From positions 3,981,126 to 4,045,125 of the forward strand of contig NW_006921532.1 in assembly GCF_000340215.1 (NCBI RefSeq): a DNA stretch of 64,000 nt, written 5' to 3'. Source of the stretch: Pseudocercospora fijiensis CIRAD86 (taxonomy: Eukaryota; Ascomycota; Dothideomycetes; Mycosphaerellales; Mycosphaerellaceae). How positions within the stretch are numbered: the stretch's first letter is position 1; every line of letters starts with the position of its first letter. Of the stretch, positions 12,445-23,126 are shown in pieces. The position numbers were made by a program, and so were the translations under genes. Under the pieces are notes generated by a model. The model did no database searches and was not told the DNA's origin. It was given only the letters and a program-made list of their open reading frames with translations.

Positions 12445-12594
12445 ATGAAGGGCAACCTCGTCATCTTCACCATAATCATCGTCCTCTTCATCGTTCTGGC
12501 GATCATTGGCTTCGCAATCTACTGGGCACAGACAAGTCTGGGAAATGTTCGCGGCGGAGGAGCAGGTTCCACGACGAGTGGGGAGGATGCATAG
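12445..12594 (+). CDS. small single-pass membrane protein, 49 residues
   Basis: A 50-codon frame that starts MKGNLVIF and stops at TAG 12592-12594. Residues about 5-26 are an uninterrupted hydrophobic helix (Ile/Val/Leu/Phe), followed by YWAQTSLGN and a Gly/Ser/Thr-rich hydrophilic tail ending GEDA. The context before the ATG (CAACACA) suits a fungal start, and a long C/A-rich leader precedes it. Small proteins of this shape (short N-terminus, one helix, short polar tail) are common in fungi but I do not recognise the family. Function unknown. It could be a chance ORF, but the codon composition and the clean membrane helix argue for a gene. Confidence 0.55.
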   Translation: MKGNLVIFTIIIVLFIVLAIIGFAIYWAQTSLGNVRGGGAGSTTSGEDA

Positions 12595-12899
12595 ACGTTT
12601 GACTTGGTCAAGAACGGCACGAATGAACTAGAGGATAATTATGATGGACATAACATGTGTGGATAAAAGGCGTTGGTTGTAAATACAATGAACAGGCATT
12701 CGGCCTCCCTTGATGCATTGGAACATAGCGACGGAGTTTGGGATTGGTCGGGAAGATGACCACTTTTGTACGAATGGCATGAGACAGTCATGATACCCGG
12801 TAGAACATTCGTTTTGCATATATCAAATATGCAAGGTTCGAAAGAAGCAGAGAGGCTAGCGCTTCTGAGCTTTTCTGGTCATCATTGAATCTCCTCTTC
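12595..12899. other. intergenic region
   Basis: Convergent 3' flanks of the small membrane-protein gene and the cupin gene. Nothing further seen. Confidence 0.4.
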
Positions 12900-13628
12900 C
12901 TAATTCGAGCTTCTGACCATCCACCGCATGTGCTGTTGACAACCATCCTCTATCAAACTCTCAAATCTTTCAGAAGTCATGAAGTCATGATCTTCATACT
13001 CGAAACCTGGAACGACAGTCTCACTGATCAAGAGCCCTTCCTCGCTGGTGACACCAGTCTCATCATCTGCTAACAAGAAACTGGTCTTATATTTCCCTCC
13101 TTCGACAATCCACTGCAGTTTCTCGCCAGCCAAGACATTCTGGCCAACAGTAAAGACTTCAACCCTTGCTTTGCCCGACCATCTTTGGTCTTCGGGAAGC
13201 GTTTCGTCTGGGCTGTATCCCAGTGGGCATCCTGCTGTTGCTACTTCGTCGGCGTGAACGATGACATATCGACCACGACCTTTGTGGAGTGTGTGCACTG
13301 TTCGAGCTTTATTTCGATGCAGAGCGCCGAGGGGTGACTTCGGTGTCAGCAGATAATGAATCGTTGTACAAGCTCGTCTCTGCTTGCCGGTCGAGGCAGG
13401 TAATGAGTTAGGTACTCGCAGCTCGTCTCGATCTGTTTCCTAGAGCGAAATTGGTCAGTAGCTCGGTCAATAGACAAGTTCGAGAATAGTACATACTGCG
13501 AAGTAGCCTCCTTCGGGGTGTTCTATCAGACCAAGCTTTGTGATGATTGCTTGAACAGTCTCGGATTCTGGCTTAGGTTTGGTAGGGTCGAAGTGGGCGT
13601 GTAGTTGTGCCTTGTCGACAGTAGTCAT
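12900..13628 (-). CDS. DUF985-type cupin protein
   Basis: RmlC-like cupin of the DUF985 family. Two exons, 13628-13497 and 13439-12900, are joined in phase 0 across a 57-bp intron (GTATGT..CTAG), giving 223 residues. Exon 1 ends in LGLIEHPEGGYFA, the family's N-terminal hallmark (xxHPEGGYF). Exon 2 continues with TTIHYLLTPKSPLGALHRN and HTLHKGRGRYVIV, the first beta-barrel strands with candidate metal-binding His residues, then VGQNVLAGEKLQW, and an acidic GFEYEDHDF near the end matching the family's C-terminal motif. Such proteins are cytosolic or peroxisomal in other fungi and no reaction is firmly known to me. The start at 13628 is chosen because it is followed directly by the conserved region. 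Confidence 0.88.
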
Positions 13629-15385
13629 GTTGATGCTTGCTGTGCTCGACGATTTTTTTCTTCTCATTCAAGTGCAATGACTTGGTGTCTAAATATTGAA
13701 TTTCGACATCGGAAGTGACGATACGAGCGATGCGGCTGAACCAGCGCCATTTGCGAACGTCCAAACGTCAGCTTGCATAAGCATATTTTGATGCTTCGAT
13801 GAACAAAATAATCGACTCCCGACCGAACCGATGACGGAATGAACAGAGAGAGCATTCATTGTGGACAGAAGCTGGTGAAATTACTTGGCAGGGAAAAAAA
13901 TGGCTACCACTGATCCCAGCTCCACAAACTCATCCCTCGACAGGGGTAAAACGCCAAGTTCTCGCGCATTGCTGATGCTGCTTGCGAACGGCTGTGAAGA
14001 CCTTTAAACAGAGTGTTGCCTCATGGGCCATTCGCCCGGTCTGTTTGATACACTTTCAATCAAATCGCGTCTGCTCAATCCAATCGTTGCTACACACATA
14101 ACAAGCACTTAGAGCAAAGGCAGCGCTTGCGCTAATAGGGTAGTACAGTGCGATTAAGCGAGATAGCGGACGGGGGTAATCCCCGTAAATGGCCGTAAAC
14201 GGCAGCTAGCTTGAAAGCGTTAGACGTGAACTTTTTAAAAGTACGGATAATTCCTTTGGGGAGTACGCTAGCTTTGACCAGTTAGATCCCGTTTTCAGGG
14301 ATCACCGCCGTCCGCCATCTCGCTTAATCGCACTGTATATAGAAAGAAGTGTAGAGAACCCTGTCAACGAATCAGAATCATATGTCCGTTATGGTCTAGG
14401 TAAAGACACCAAGACGCATTCCCCCTGCTGAACCACTGCTGACCATTTGTTCAGTGGCTAGGATCCATCGCTTTCATCAGGCCGTGCTGTGAAGAACCGA
14501 TGAGGCCGGGGTGTAAGTCGACGAGTACTGTGAGAGGGTCGACGAATGTTCTAATGTGGATGTAGTCGATTCCCCGTGACGGAAATTTTCTTTTTGCGAG
14601 TCCTTTTTGTCAGCTTGACTTTGGACAGTAAATACTAGGTAGTTGAAACAGTCTTGAATCAAAGTGCCTTGTTAAACCGTTTGGATGTCGGCCAGCGGGC
14701 GAACCTCCATTCCCCTCGACAGAACTGCCGTGGTCTAGTGTGCCCTAATTTTGCAACACGAAAGTTATGGCGGCGTATGGAGCGATGGAGTGAAGATGGG
14801 GGAAGATTTTGGCTTGTTGGTCGTTTTTTCTTGCCAAGGCTTGGCGTCAGGTTGTATGTTCACCCTCTCTACTTTGTAAGACGTTCGAAGGAGAGAAGTG
14901 CAATCTCGTGCTTTGCCAGGCCATAAATTTCGTGTCTAGATTTTGGCGCCAGACAGACTTGCGCGGTTTGGAACCGCTTGGCGGATTGAGACGAGGTGCG
15001 CTTCGAAGGATGGTGCAATGTCCTCTTCGCGTAGGAGGCTTTGAGGAGTCCGAACTTGATCGACAGGGAGGTTGTCAAAGATCCAATAGGGATATATCTG
15101 TCACTGTGTCACACCCTTCTATTGGCCTTGAGGACTGTGCTGAGTGAACAATATTTGATTTTCAAATCCAGACGCTCTCTCAACAGCTCGCTCACCGGTA
15201 TGCAGCGAAGTCTTATGCTGATTCCATACTGCATTGTGTAGGTCGGCCTAGCGACGCCCTTTGAGGCAGATATTTTACCACGAGACGGCTCTGAGGTCGT
15301 CAACAAGACCATGGTTGCTCCTACCAGGGAGTGAGACCGGTAAGCTGCATCCGCCGCCCATAGGATCCATTTGGACACTGAAGTT
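13629..15385. other. 1.76-kb gene-free stretch containing a MITE
   Basis: No coding region is supported. The interval contains the 190-bp inverted-repeat element at 14146-14335. Short frames at 14477-15241 lack domains and splice logic. The right end is the 3' flank of the SET-domain gene. Confidence 0.5.
14146..14335. mobile_element. 190-bp MITE with TA target-site duplication (Tc1/mariner type)
   Basis: Bases 14146-14172 and 14309-14335 are terminal inverted repeats that begin CAGTGCGATTAAGCGAGAT and match over about 27 bp with one mismatch. They are flanked directly by TA at 14144-14145 and TA at 14336-14337. There is no coding capacity. TA duplication plus CAGTG-type ends is the pattern of non-autonomous Tc1/mariner-derived elements. 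It is not RIP-mutated (CpA and TpG are retained), unlike the large elements in this window. Confidence 0.85.
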
Positions 15386-16501
15386 TTACCGCGCAGTCCA
15401 AGCCACCTGGTATTCAAATTTGTACTGTTCGCCCACGTGTGGTCTGCCACGTCTTGTTGCAAATTGGTGCAATTTTTCTAGTCGCTTGTTGGTCGCAACA
15501 CTCTCAGTACCTGTAATTCTTGCTTCCCACACCACAGACTTCTCGAGAAAAGCCACGACAGCTTCACGCTCATTCTCGCGCCTCGTACTCAGTAACATTT
15601 TGGCTTCCAGCATTCCAAGGTCATCGAAAAGATCGGGAAGAGCAGGGCGCAAGGAAAGATCACCCAGACAATGTTCAACAAGAGCTGATCCTTTGATGAT
15701 CAGGCTTTTAAGACTTCCAGGACTGTGCTTGTTCCCACTCATGACCATCGAATAGTTGGATTTGAAGTCCCGAATGTCTTTGAGGACCTCTTCCCTTTCG
15801 ACATGATGCAGTTGCTTGCCGTCACATGCAGAACAAGCACAATCAAAACCCCACTTCCGTGCTTTAGTCTGTCTGTCGGGCTTCGACATCAGGATGCTAA
15901 AATAAGAGATGAGCACCTCTTCGCCAGCATGCAATTCTCGAAGTGTGTGAACGACCATGCGGCCAACAGATGTTGACGGGCTCGGAGGGTAGAAGCTCAC
16001 ATGAGCATTTGGGGTGCACGAGTGGTTGATTCTTGCCACACTCAGAAACAGCGCGCGATGGCCGGCACCATGTGGGCCACCAACGTCGACCGTGAAGGCA
16101 TTATTGTGCATGATATGGCCAACCTGAATCCTTTTCTTAGCGTCATTTGAGGTGTAACCACGCTGGAGCAGTTTCTGTGTGAGTACGGCGTCCTTTTCCA
16201 GATCATCGCGGTACGACAGTGACGTGTATTGGGTTTGCTGCAGTTCTGGAAGCTCCGAGAAGCGCTCGTAGAGCTCCGGCAGGTCGTCTGTCGGCTTCAT
16301 CAAACATGCAATCGGGTCTCGTAGGATTTGAGTAAAGGCTGGAATGGTTCTCGGCGCGAAGAGACCTAGGCCTCGTCCTTCTCCCGCTGATCGTGCCTCT
16401 ACGGCGGGCAGGCCTACGAGGATGGACGCTGCTCCAGGCTGACCAGCCAGCCATTGCCTTGCAGCAGAGTGTTTGCAGGTCAATGCCATTCCACGGTGCA
16501 T
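15386..16501 (-). CDS. SET-domain protein (SMYD/SET5-like lysine methyltransferase)
   Basis: Probable S-adenosylmethionine-dependent protein lysine methyltransferase. Single exon, 371 residues from the ATG at 16501. Motifs in order: GRGLGLFA (about 42-49), the first SET strand and SAM loop; RINHSCTPN (157-165), the NHSC SAM-binding motif; GEEVLISY (193-200), carrying the catalytic Tyr; and CACSAC (221-226), the post-SET cysteines. The insert between the first and second SET halves is about 100 residues and contains no MYND finger, so it belongs to the fungal SET/TPR-like group rather than true SMYDs. The C-terminal 150 residues are helical and TPR-like in feel. The target is unknown. It is divergent from the transporter at 16993, sharing a 491-bp promoter region. 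Confidence 0.88.
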   Translation of the reverse strand: MHRGMALTCKHSAARQWLAGQPGAASILVGLPAVEARSAGEGRGLGLFAPRTIPAFTQILRDPIACLMKPTDDLPELYERFSELPELQQTQYTSLSYRDDLEKDAVLTQKLLQRGYTSNDAKKRIQVGHIMHNNAFTVDVGGPHGAGHRALFLSVARINHSCTPNAHVSFYPPSPSTSVGRMVVHTLRELHAGEEVLISYFSILMSKPDRQTKARKWGFDCACSACDGKQLHHVEREEVLKDIRDFKSNYSMVMSGNKHSPGSLKSLIIKGSALVEHCLGDLSLRPALPDLFDDLGMLEAKMLLSTRRENEREAVVAFLEKSVVWEARITGTESVATNKRLEKLHQFATRRGRPHVGEQYKFEYQVAWTAR

Positions 16502-16992
16502 GGCCAATTCGCAGACCCAGACTACGGTGCTCCGGACTGCTCACACTACACTCATGATGATGCTCGATGGAGGTCAATTGCAGCGCATCTCGCAGACAGT
16601 GTCCCAATGAGGAAGCCCGGTCACTGACAAAGATGCAAGTATTCTCTGGTTCATCAACGGCCGTGGACAGGAGTCCCACGTGCTTCGGTGGCGGTCACAG
16701 TGAGGTGGTGTTCTCAAGGCCGCGTGGCAAGCAAAGGGTTGTGAACGCGGCAGCCCCCGAAATTCAATGTCCATACCAAGCTTTCTCGCCATGCCAACAT
16801 GCTTGGCCCCGTATGCTTGTCTGTAGTCGAGCTGCGAGAGCACCGAGCGATCGCATATCGCGTGCCGCACATGGTGCTCGCTCGCTGGCAACACTGGTAG
16901 CACGCTCGCGCTAAGGCGGATGGAGACCCGCCTCCCGCCTCGTCCAACCCGGACCTGTCGACCTCAGCTTTCCACATGAACGCGCATTCGCC
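16502..16992. promoter_or_regulatory. divergent promoter region of SET gene and Git1-like gene
   Basis: This is the 491-bp interval between two genes transcribed away from each other. Overlapping open frames exist on both strands but none is recognisable. No specific binding site is claimed. Confidence 0.4.
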
Positions 16993-18755
16993 ATGGCAGA
17001 CAAAAGCGGCCTAGCTGAAGACATCAATCCACATGGCAGTGAGCAACATACACCCGATATCGAGATCCCACCGTTGGAGGATGTGAGAAAGAGCAGATGG
17101 CAAAGATCATGGCCGACGATTGCATGCGGTGCAGGTATGCAGACAGACATTGCTCTCCCCATGTCAGGCGCAACCTAGGACACATGCTAATGCGTACTTC
17201 CGCATCGCAGGCCTCTTCAGCGATGGATATTTACAAAGCGTCATTGGTCCAGTCAACACTTGCTTGAAGACCATCTATGGAGATGCATACACCGGCAGCT
17301 CAGCGCAGCAGAACGTCACTTCGATTGCTTTCGCGGGAACAGTCGTTGGACAGCTTGCCTTCGGATACACCAGTGATCATTACTCCCGAAAGTGGTCGCT
17401 GGTGATATCGACCATTATCCTATTCGTTTTCGCGGCATTAGGCGCTGGCTCTTACGGAGCAGGAGGGACGGCGGGCGGTCTCTTCGCTGCGCTCACAGCA
17501 TACCGCTTCCTGCTGGGCATCGGCATTGGGTGAGTTTCGGACTTCAAGAGCTGAGTGGAACCTCGCATGGGAGCGCACTCGCTTATCTATCTTAGTGGAG
17601 AGTACCCTGCTGGCTCTGTTGGTGCAGCCGAGTCAACTGGCGAACTAAAGAAGGGCCATCGCAATCGATGGTTCTGCTTGTTCACAAACACACAGATCGA
17701 CTTCGGCTTCGTCGTGGGAACTCTCGTACCTATGGTCGTCGCTCGCATTGCTCCAAACAACCTTGGTCTCGTCTGGCGTCTTTCTCTCGCTTTAGGCGTC
17801 ATTCCACCGCTGTCGTTGATCTATCTTCGCATTAAGCTCAAGGAACCCGAATCGTTCTCTCGTGAGAGCTTCAGAGGGACCAAGACGCCATACTTTCTGG
17901 CAATCAAGTTCTATGGACCTCGATTGCTGTTAGTCTGCGGCATCTGGTTCATCTACGACTTTCTGACCTATCCATTTTCTATCTACTCTTCAGCTTGGAT
18001 CGATGTGATTGAACCAAATCGATCTCTTTGGCAGACTTTTGGTTGGTCCGCACTGGTCAATTTCTTCTATTTACCGGGAGCGATTTTGGGATCTTTTACC
18101 TCCGATTGGATGGGACCCCGTCGGGCACTTATGGTTTTCGTCATCGCTCAAGGCTGTCTTGGATTTATCATGAGCGGCTGCTATGCATATTTGAAGATGC
18201 CTGAGAACATTGCAGGCTTCGTAGTCGTATATGGAATCTTCTTAATGCTAGGTTAGATCACAGACCTCGGGTTGTTCTATGTGAGAGGTATTGTACTGAC
18301 CGTATGCCAGGTGAAATGGGTCCAGGAGACAACATCGGTCTAGTCGCCTCGAAGAGCTGTGCTACTGGTATCCGGGGCCAGTACTATGCCATCGCTGCTG
18401 CCCTCGGCAAGGTAGGCGATCACAAGGATTGCACTGTGTGCGGAATAGATACTAACGCATTCAGGTTGGTGGGTTCATTGGCAATTACATCTTTCCAGAT
18501 ATTTACAACGCCGGTGGAGGCGAAGACACTGTCAAAGGAGGGCAGTACCCGTTCTATGTTGCGTCCTCGCTTTGCTTCTTGAGTGCGTTCCTTGTGTGGT
18601 GGCTGCCAAACATCGATCAGGACACCATTGAGAAGGAGGATTTACGATTCAGGGAATATCTTGAGCAGAATGGCTACGATACGACGAAGATGGGCAATTT
18701 GCAGTGGCAGGAGAAGAGACAAAGTATATCGCAGCATGTGAAAGAGGAGCGTTGA
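16993..18755 (+). CDS. MFS transporter, Git1-like (glycerophosphoinositol/phosphodiester uptake)
   Basis: Twelve-helix major-facilitator permease of the phosphate:H+ symporter branch, closest in look to yeast Git1, which imports glycerophosphoinositol at the plasma membrane. Five exons (16993-17134, 17211-17529, 17596-18251, 18311-18411, 18465-18755) join in frame to 502 residues. Features: a hydrophilic acidic N-terminus; [15 protein letters not shown] in helix 1; the MFS loop [11 protein letters not shown] between helices 2 and 3; GIGIGGEYPAGS at the exon 2/3 junction; [19 protein letters not shown] in helix 11; and [13 protein letters not shown] across the last intron. The C-terminal tail [19 protein letters not shown] is typical of this subfamily. 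Substrate assignment is by family only; phosphate or another glycerophosphodiester is possible. Confidence 0.88.
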
Positions 18756-19104
18756 TTTTGATTGTAGCAAGGCCACAAGACATAGGCTTCTCAAATAACG
18801 ACAGTTCCCTTTTTAGTCTTAGACGCTTCTTCCCAGGAATGTTCTCGTTGATGGTAGTATGGCTGCCGAGTAAGTCCTGTTTCATTCCATGTAGACGATC
18901 ATACCGGCAATTCCACGACTAGCAGCGATTGAACATGTCACATGGCGGTGGATATTCAAGTTGCCCTGCGGAAGAAACTCCGCCAGCCAGGGCTTGGTCG
19001 GAGGTCGGCTGTTGCACGTGCAGTGCAGTGCGGGCAACTAGAAGCACCTCCGAGCGTGTGCAGCATTGACCTTGCCTCTCGTTGAAGACACTGAATTCAC
19101 TACT
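18756..19104. other. intergenic region
   Basis: 3' flank of the transporter gene and promoter of COX11, which follows in the same direction. Nothing else seen. Confidence 0.4.
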
Positions 19105-20025
19105 ATGGCGCCGCCGCGATATCGATCATTGCTGGAATTGGCCACAGAACGAGCGTCCTGGATGTGCTCCAGCTGTGCTCAGCTCAGTCGAGGTCAGCCA
19201 TGGAAGGCAAGGTCAACTCGAAGCTTGCAGACAAGCCAGAAGAGCAGGCAGAGTTCTAGTCAAGGCACAACAATGCCGAGTATGGAACAGATGCGAAGGC
19301 CATTTGCTAAGAAAAATGCCAATACAGCGTACGTCGAAAACTGGCAAAAAGGACCACAGGATCCCGCTAACCACACATTCTCAAAAGATACTACACTCTT
19401 TCGATCATCATCGGCACTGTCGCCCTGAGCTATGGAAGTGTGCCGCTCTACAAGACCATCTGCCAGCAGACCGGATGGGGAGGGCAGCCCATCAAATCTG
19501 CTGCTCACTCGAGCCCCGACGACGAAGAATCCGTAGCCGCCAAGCTTACGCCGGTGACCTCTTCGAGACGACTGCGTATAACTTTCGCGGGCTCTACATC
19601 GGACATCCTGCCGTGGAAGTTCACGCCACAGCAAAGAGAAGTCAGAGTGTTACCAGGTGAAAGTGCTCTTGCTTTCTACACAGCAACCAATTACAGCAAG
19701 GATGAGGACATCATCGGAGTGGCAACTTATAGTGTCACTCCGGCTCAGGTCGCGCCATACTTCAGCAAGATCCAATGTTTCTGTTTTGAGGAACAACGTT
19801 TGAACAAAGGCGAGACCGTTGACATGCCTGTCTTCTTCTACATTGACCCAGACTTCCTTAAGGATCCGAATATGAAGGGCATCGACACTATTACACTCAA
19901 CTACACTTTCTTCAGTATGTTGTGATGACCACTAAGCATGATCTCCGCGTCTAAACTGACACGTCTTTGCAGAAGCGAAGTACGACAAAAATGGCCATCT
20001 CGCACCAATGCCCATGCCATATTAA
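19105..20025 (+). CDS. COX11: cytochrome c oxidase assembly protein COX11 (CtaG)
   Basis: Copper chaperone of the mitochondrial inner membrane that delivers copper to the CuB site of Cox1. Three exons, 19105-19328, 19388-19914 and 19973-20025, make 267 residues. The first roughly 65 residues are basic and Ser/Arg-rich, a mitochondrial presequence. A single membrane helix (YYTLSIIIGTVALSYGSVPLY) lies at about 76-96. The three copper-linked cysteines are all present: Cys100 just after the helix, and Cys205 and Cys207 in the diagnostic CFCFEEQ motif. The beta-barrel domain continues to TLNYTFF and, after a 58-bp intron, a short exon ending PMPMPY. Length and layout match the family. Tandem with the transporter upstream, with no obvious functional link. 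Confidence 0.95.
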
Positions 20026-20339
20026 AGAAAATGGGTCGATAAACGCGCTCTTTGGACCTCTTTGCGGCCGCTTGTTGAGACCGGTAGGCAGGCCTCGCAA
20101 TATACTTATCGAGAACACCCTGTGCACTTGTGCTATTTTCAGGGAGTTAGCCATCGGCGAGCGACCAGAAAACCACAGTGGTTCCTGCATAAACTAGCAA
20201 GCTAGACCCCTCAGTGGGGTAGTAGCCGGAGTCCGGTCTCACTGCCAGTTCACCGCACACAGGAAGTGCACTGCTTTACAACCTCCATCAGCACAGCCCA
20301 TACACTTCTCGCCACGAGTGCTCCTTAAGTGTAGCAGCC
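20026..20339. other. intergenic region
   Basis: Short spacer between COX11 and the small cupin gene, presumably holding the cupin promoter. No features recognised. Confidence 0.4.
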
Positions 20340-21053
20340 ATGGCAGACGACCGAAAGCCAACACCGAAGCAGATTGCAACCGATCTTCCGGGTCCCACCT
20401 GCTACTGGACTGGTCACAATGACAGCAATGGAAAAGCTATCATACATTCGAGTCATCCAGTCGACTGGGCGACCTACGACGAAGACAAGCTCGAAATGTC
20501 TGTAGCCTACACCACGCAATTTCCCGCCGATCTGAACAAGAACGCCGATATTGCTGCGCATGAGGAAAAGATGTCGACAGGGAAGCTCGGACTCGTGTCG
20601 GGTGGGGGTACTGTGTTGAGATACGTCGATTTTGCGCCTGACTACACTTGTATGATGCACCGGACACAGTATGCAATGCCTGCGATGCACTCCAATGGTC
20701 AAGGTCCTTGCTGATACTTGGGCCCTAGATCAGTGGACTATGGCATAGTCGTTGAGGGGCAGATCGAGAGCATTCTCGACTCCGGTGAAGTTCAGTTAAT
20801 GCAAAGGGGCGATGTCATGGTACAGAGAGCAACGATGCATGTAAGCAAGCACGATTGCAATCCACAGCAATGTCGGGGACAGTTGCTAATTTTCCAACCA
20901 TTCTAGGCATGGAGAAACCCAAGCAAGACAGCCTGGGCGAGAATGATCTTTGTCCTTCAGGACTGCCAGCCGCTTTATGTTGCAGGACAGCGATTTGGTG
21001 AAGACCTCGGACGAGGAACAGAAGGTTTACCCCCCTCCGGCAACGATGCGTAA
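20340..21053 (+). CDS. small cupin-domain protein
   Basis: Single-domain cupin of about 195 residues. Exons 20340-20668, 20729-20840 and 20907-21053 are separated by 60- and 66-bp introns. Exon 1 ends in APDYTCMMHRTQ and exon 2 starts SVDYGIVVEG, giving the family's first cupin motif region. The second motif follows as GDVMVQRATMHAWRNPS (Gly, Gln, His, Asn in the expected order), broken by intron 2. C-terminal residues include a VLQDCQPLYV strand. This architecture is common among fungal proteins, sometimes inside secondary-metabolite clusters, but no biosynthetic gene lies nearby. No enzymatic role can be assigned; metal binding through the His residues is inferred. Confidence 0.85.
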
Positions 21054-21814
21054 AAATGGAATACTGCATGCTTTACGCTGAAATGAAAGATCAGGTAGAG
21101 TGGCCACAGCTGATTGCACACCTCGCGTCTTTGATTATTCTCAGTGCAACTCGGCTCCATTCAGCACAAGATCTCTCCAAGGATTTTGCTGCCTGATTTG
21201 CAGCTCGATCTATTCTGATCGAAGTGCGCTACAGCGTGATGCTGAAATGTACACCATCCACTTCATGAGAAGTGATTAAGTTGGCTGCAGTCTTTTTTTT
21301 CAGCACTGCCACCTCATGCTCAAGGTGATTTTCTCTGGCCATTTGCGAAGGGACCAGAATGGTACCAGAGCGCGACCATGATACTGCCGAGCTTCATGCG
21401 CTCGAGCCAGTACCCAACCAGGAAATACCCATCATTGACGTAGGTGAATCAGGTTCTGACCCTGGTCGGCCTGCGCGACGGCTGGCTCGCGTGTCTGTGG
21501 ACGTGGCGTCATTGGGTCTGATCCTTCGACGTCGCCGGCACACCGCATGCTTTCGACGACATGCACGCTTGCCTGTCCTGATGATGATAGTTGCTTGCTT
21601 GTTCGGCATGCCGTAGTCAAGCGACGTGTGAACTGGCGTGGTTGGTTTGTGCTCTCGGGTGACGCATCGACGGCAGTGCAACGTACAAGAACTCGCTACA
21701 GTCCACAGAGTGCAACAATTCTCTGGAAGACCCTATTTTCTCGCACGACAACGGGAGCACAGAACTGCCCAAGAAAGAACTCCCTATAATTGAAATTTGA
21801 GCACATCTGCGACC
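21054..21814. other. intergenic region
   Basis: About 760 bp between the cupin and SUR7-family genes. A frame at 21359-21616 (85 codons) has an Arg-rich middle and a hydrophobic end but no family resemblance and is not called. The remainder should be the promoter of the SUR7-like gene. Confidence 0.4.
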
Positions 21815-22853
21815 ATGCGCTGGTTTGCAGTGGGCCCAGTCATCTGCTGCGCGGCATCTCTGGTGCTTGCCTTCCTATGCCTCTTCGCGGGCTCCCACAA
21901 AGGCTTTATGGAAGACTACGCCTTGCTCACCGTATGCACAATCTCCAATAAAATCAAAAAAATCAAAAATTGTTCAACTCTAACCAACCCACCAGCTCAA
22001 CACCTCCCGAGTCGGCCAAAACATCTTCAACACCTCGGAATCCTCGTCTTCAACTCTAGGCCAACTGATCGACAACGTCACCAACAGCATTGAATCCGAC
22101 ATCCAAGACCTAATCACCTCCACAGCCCGCGACCTAGGCCTTCACGACTTCTATTCCGCCCATCTAATGACCTACTGCGAAGGCTACTACAAACCAGGAC
22201 CCGTCCCGAACGCCACTCTATCAAAGGACGACATCAGCAAGAATGTCACGCAATGCAGTAATCGCACTGCCATGTACAGTTTCGACCCCCAAGAAATCCT
22301 CCAGAAGGAATTAAACGAGAGCGGCACGGGAGTCGATCTGAGTGATTTGGATTGGCCGGAGGATATTCAGAAAGGTATCGATGCGGTGAGGATTAGTGCG
22401 AAAGCTACGTTTGTGTTGTATTGTATTGCCATTGGGTTCATTGGGATTGCTTTGGTTTTGGTGAGTGTGACGATCATCAACGATATTTCAATCACTGGCT
22501 GGGCATCGATGCTGACTCTTTTTTTCTTTTCTTTTTTCTCTCGAAAGGCTGCGATATCATTCTGTACCCAAGGACGATTGTCAGCGCTCATCAACGTCAT
22601 TGTTGATTGGCTTGCATTTATAGTCTTGGGAATCGCGAGTGCAATCGCGACGGCGATTGCTGTCAAGGCTAGCGATGTGATTAACAGATATGGTCACGAC
22701 ATCGGGGTGAGTGCGAGCAAGGGCAGGAATTTTTTGATCATCACGTGGGTTGCGACGGGGTTGTTGCTCTTGTCGAGTATACTTTGGTGCGTCGATTGTT
22801 GCGTCGGCGGAAGGCGGAAACGTCACCAGTACACAGCAGCCAAACATGGTTGA
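21815..22853 (+). CDS. SUR7/PalI-family tetraspan membrane protein
   Basis: Plasma-membrane protein of the SUR7 family (eisosome or cortical patch-associated proteins in yeast; pH-response PalI relatives). Exons 21815-21931, 21996-22460 and 22548-22853 give 295 residues. TM1 lies at about 4-26. A large extracellular loop follows with several N-glycosylation sequons (NTS, NVT, NAT, NRT) and a conserved-looking Cys pair (TYCEGYY, VTQCSN). TM2 (ATFVLYCIAIGFIGIALVL), TM3 (INVIVDWLAFIVLGIA) and TM4 (FLIITWVATGLLLLSSILW) come next, then a Cys/Arg-rich cytosolic tail. Oddity: intron 2 (22461-22547, GTGAGT..AAAG, 87 bp, strong pyrimidine tract) has a length divisible by three and no stop, so an unspliced message would encode a 29-residue insert next to TM2. 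Confidence 0.85.
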
Positions 22854-23126
22854 TGAGGAAAAGGGAGCTTCTGACGATTGAATGCGATTGATACCCATTG
22901 GCGTGGAGTGAGAGGAGTAACCCAGCTAGCAGCATTTGTTGAGATCTGCACACGATTTCATGCACGTGGTTCGAGTTCTAATAAGTGCTTCGTGATCAGA
23001 GCACGTTTCTTTTTGCTACAAATGTGACTGGTTGCAACATATCTAGACAAGCCTCTACTGCCCAGTGGAGGTTTCTTATGCCTACAAGTATCCGATGACA
23101 GATGACAAGCGTCAACGCGAGGTGCA

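Noticed and set aside
22960..22985. tRNA T-arm-like GGTTCGAG sequence
   Set aside because: No matching acceptor, D or anticodon stems could be found around it; the same holds for a similar string near 63890.
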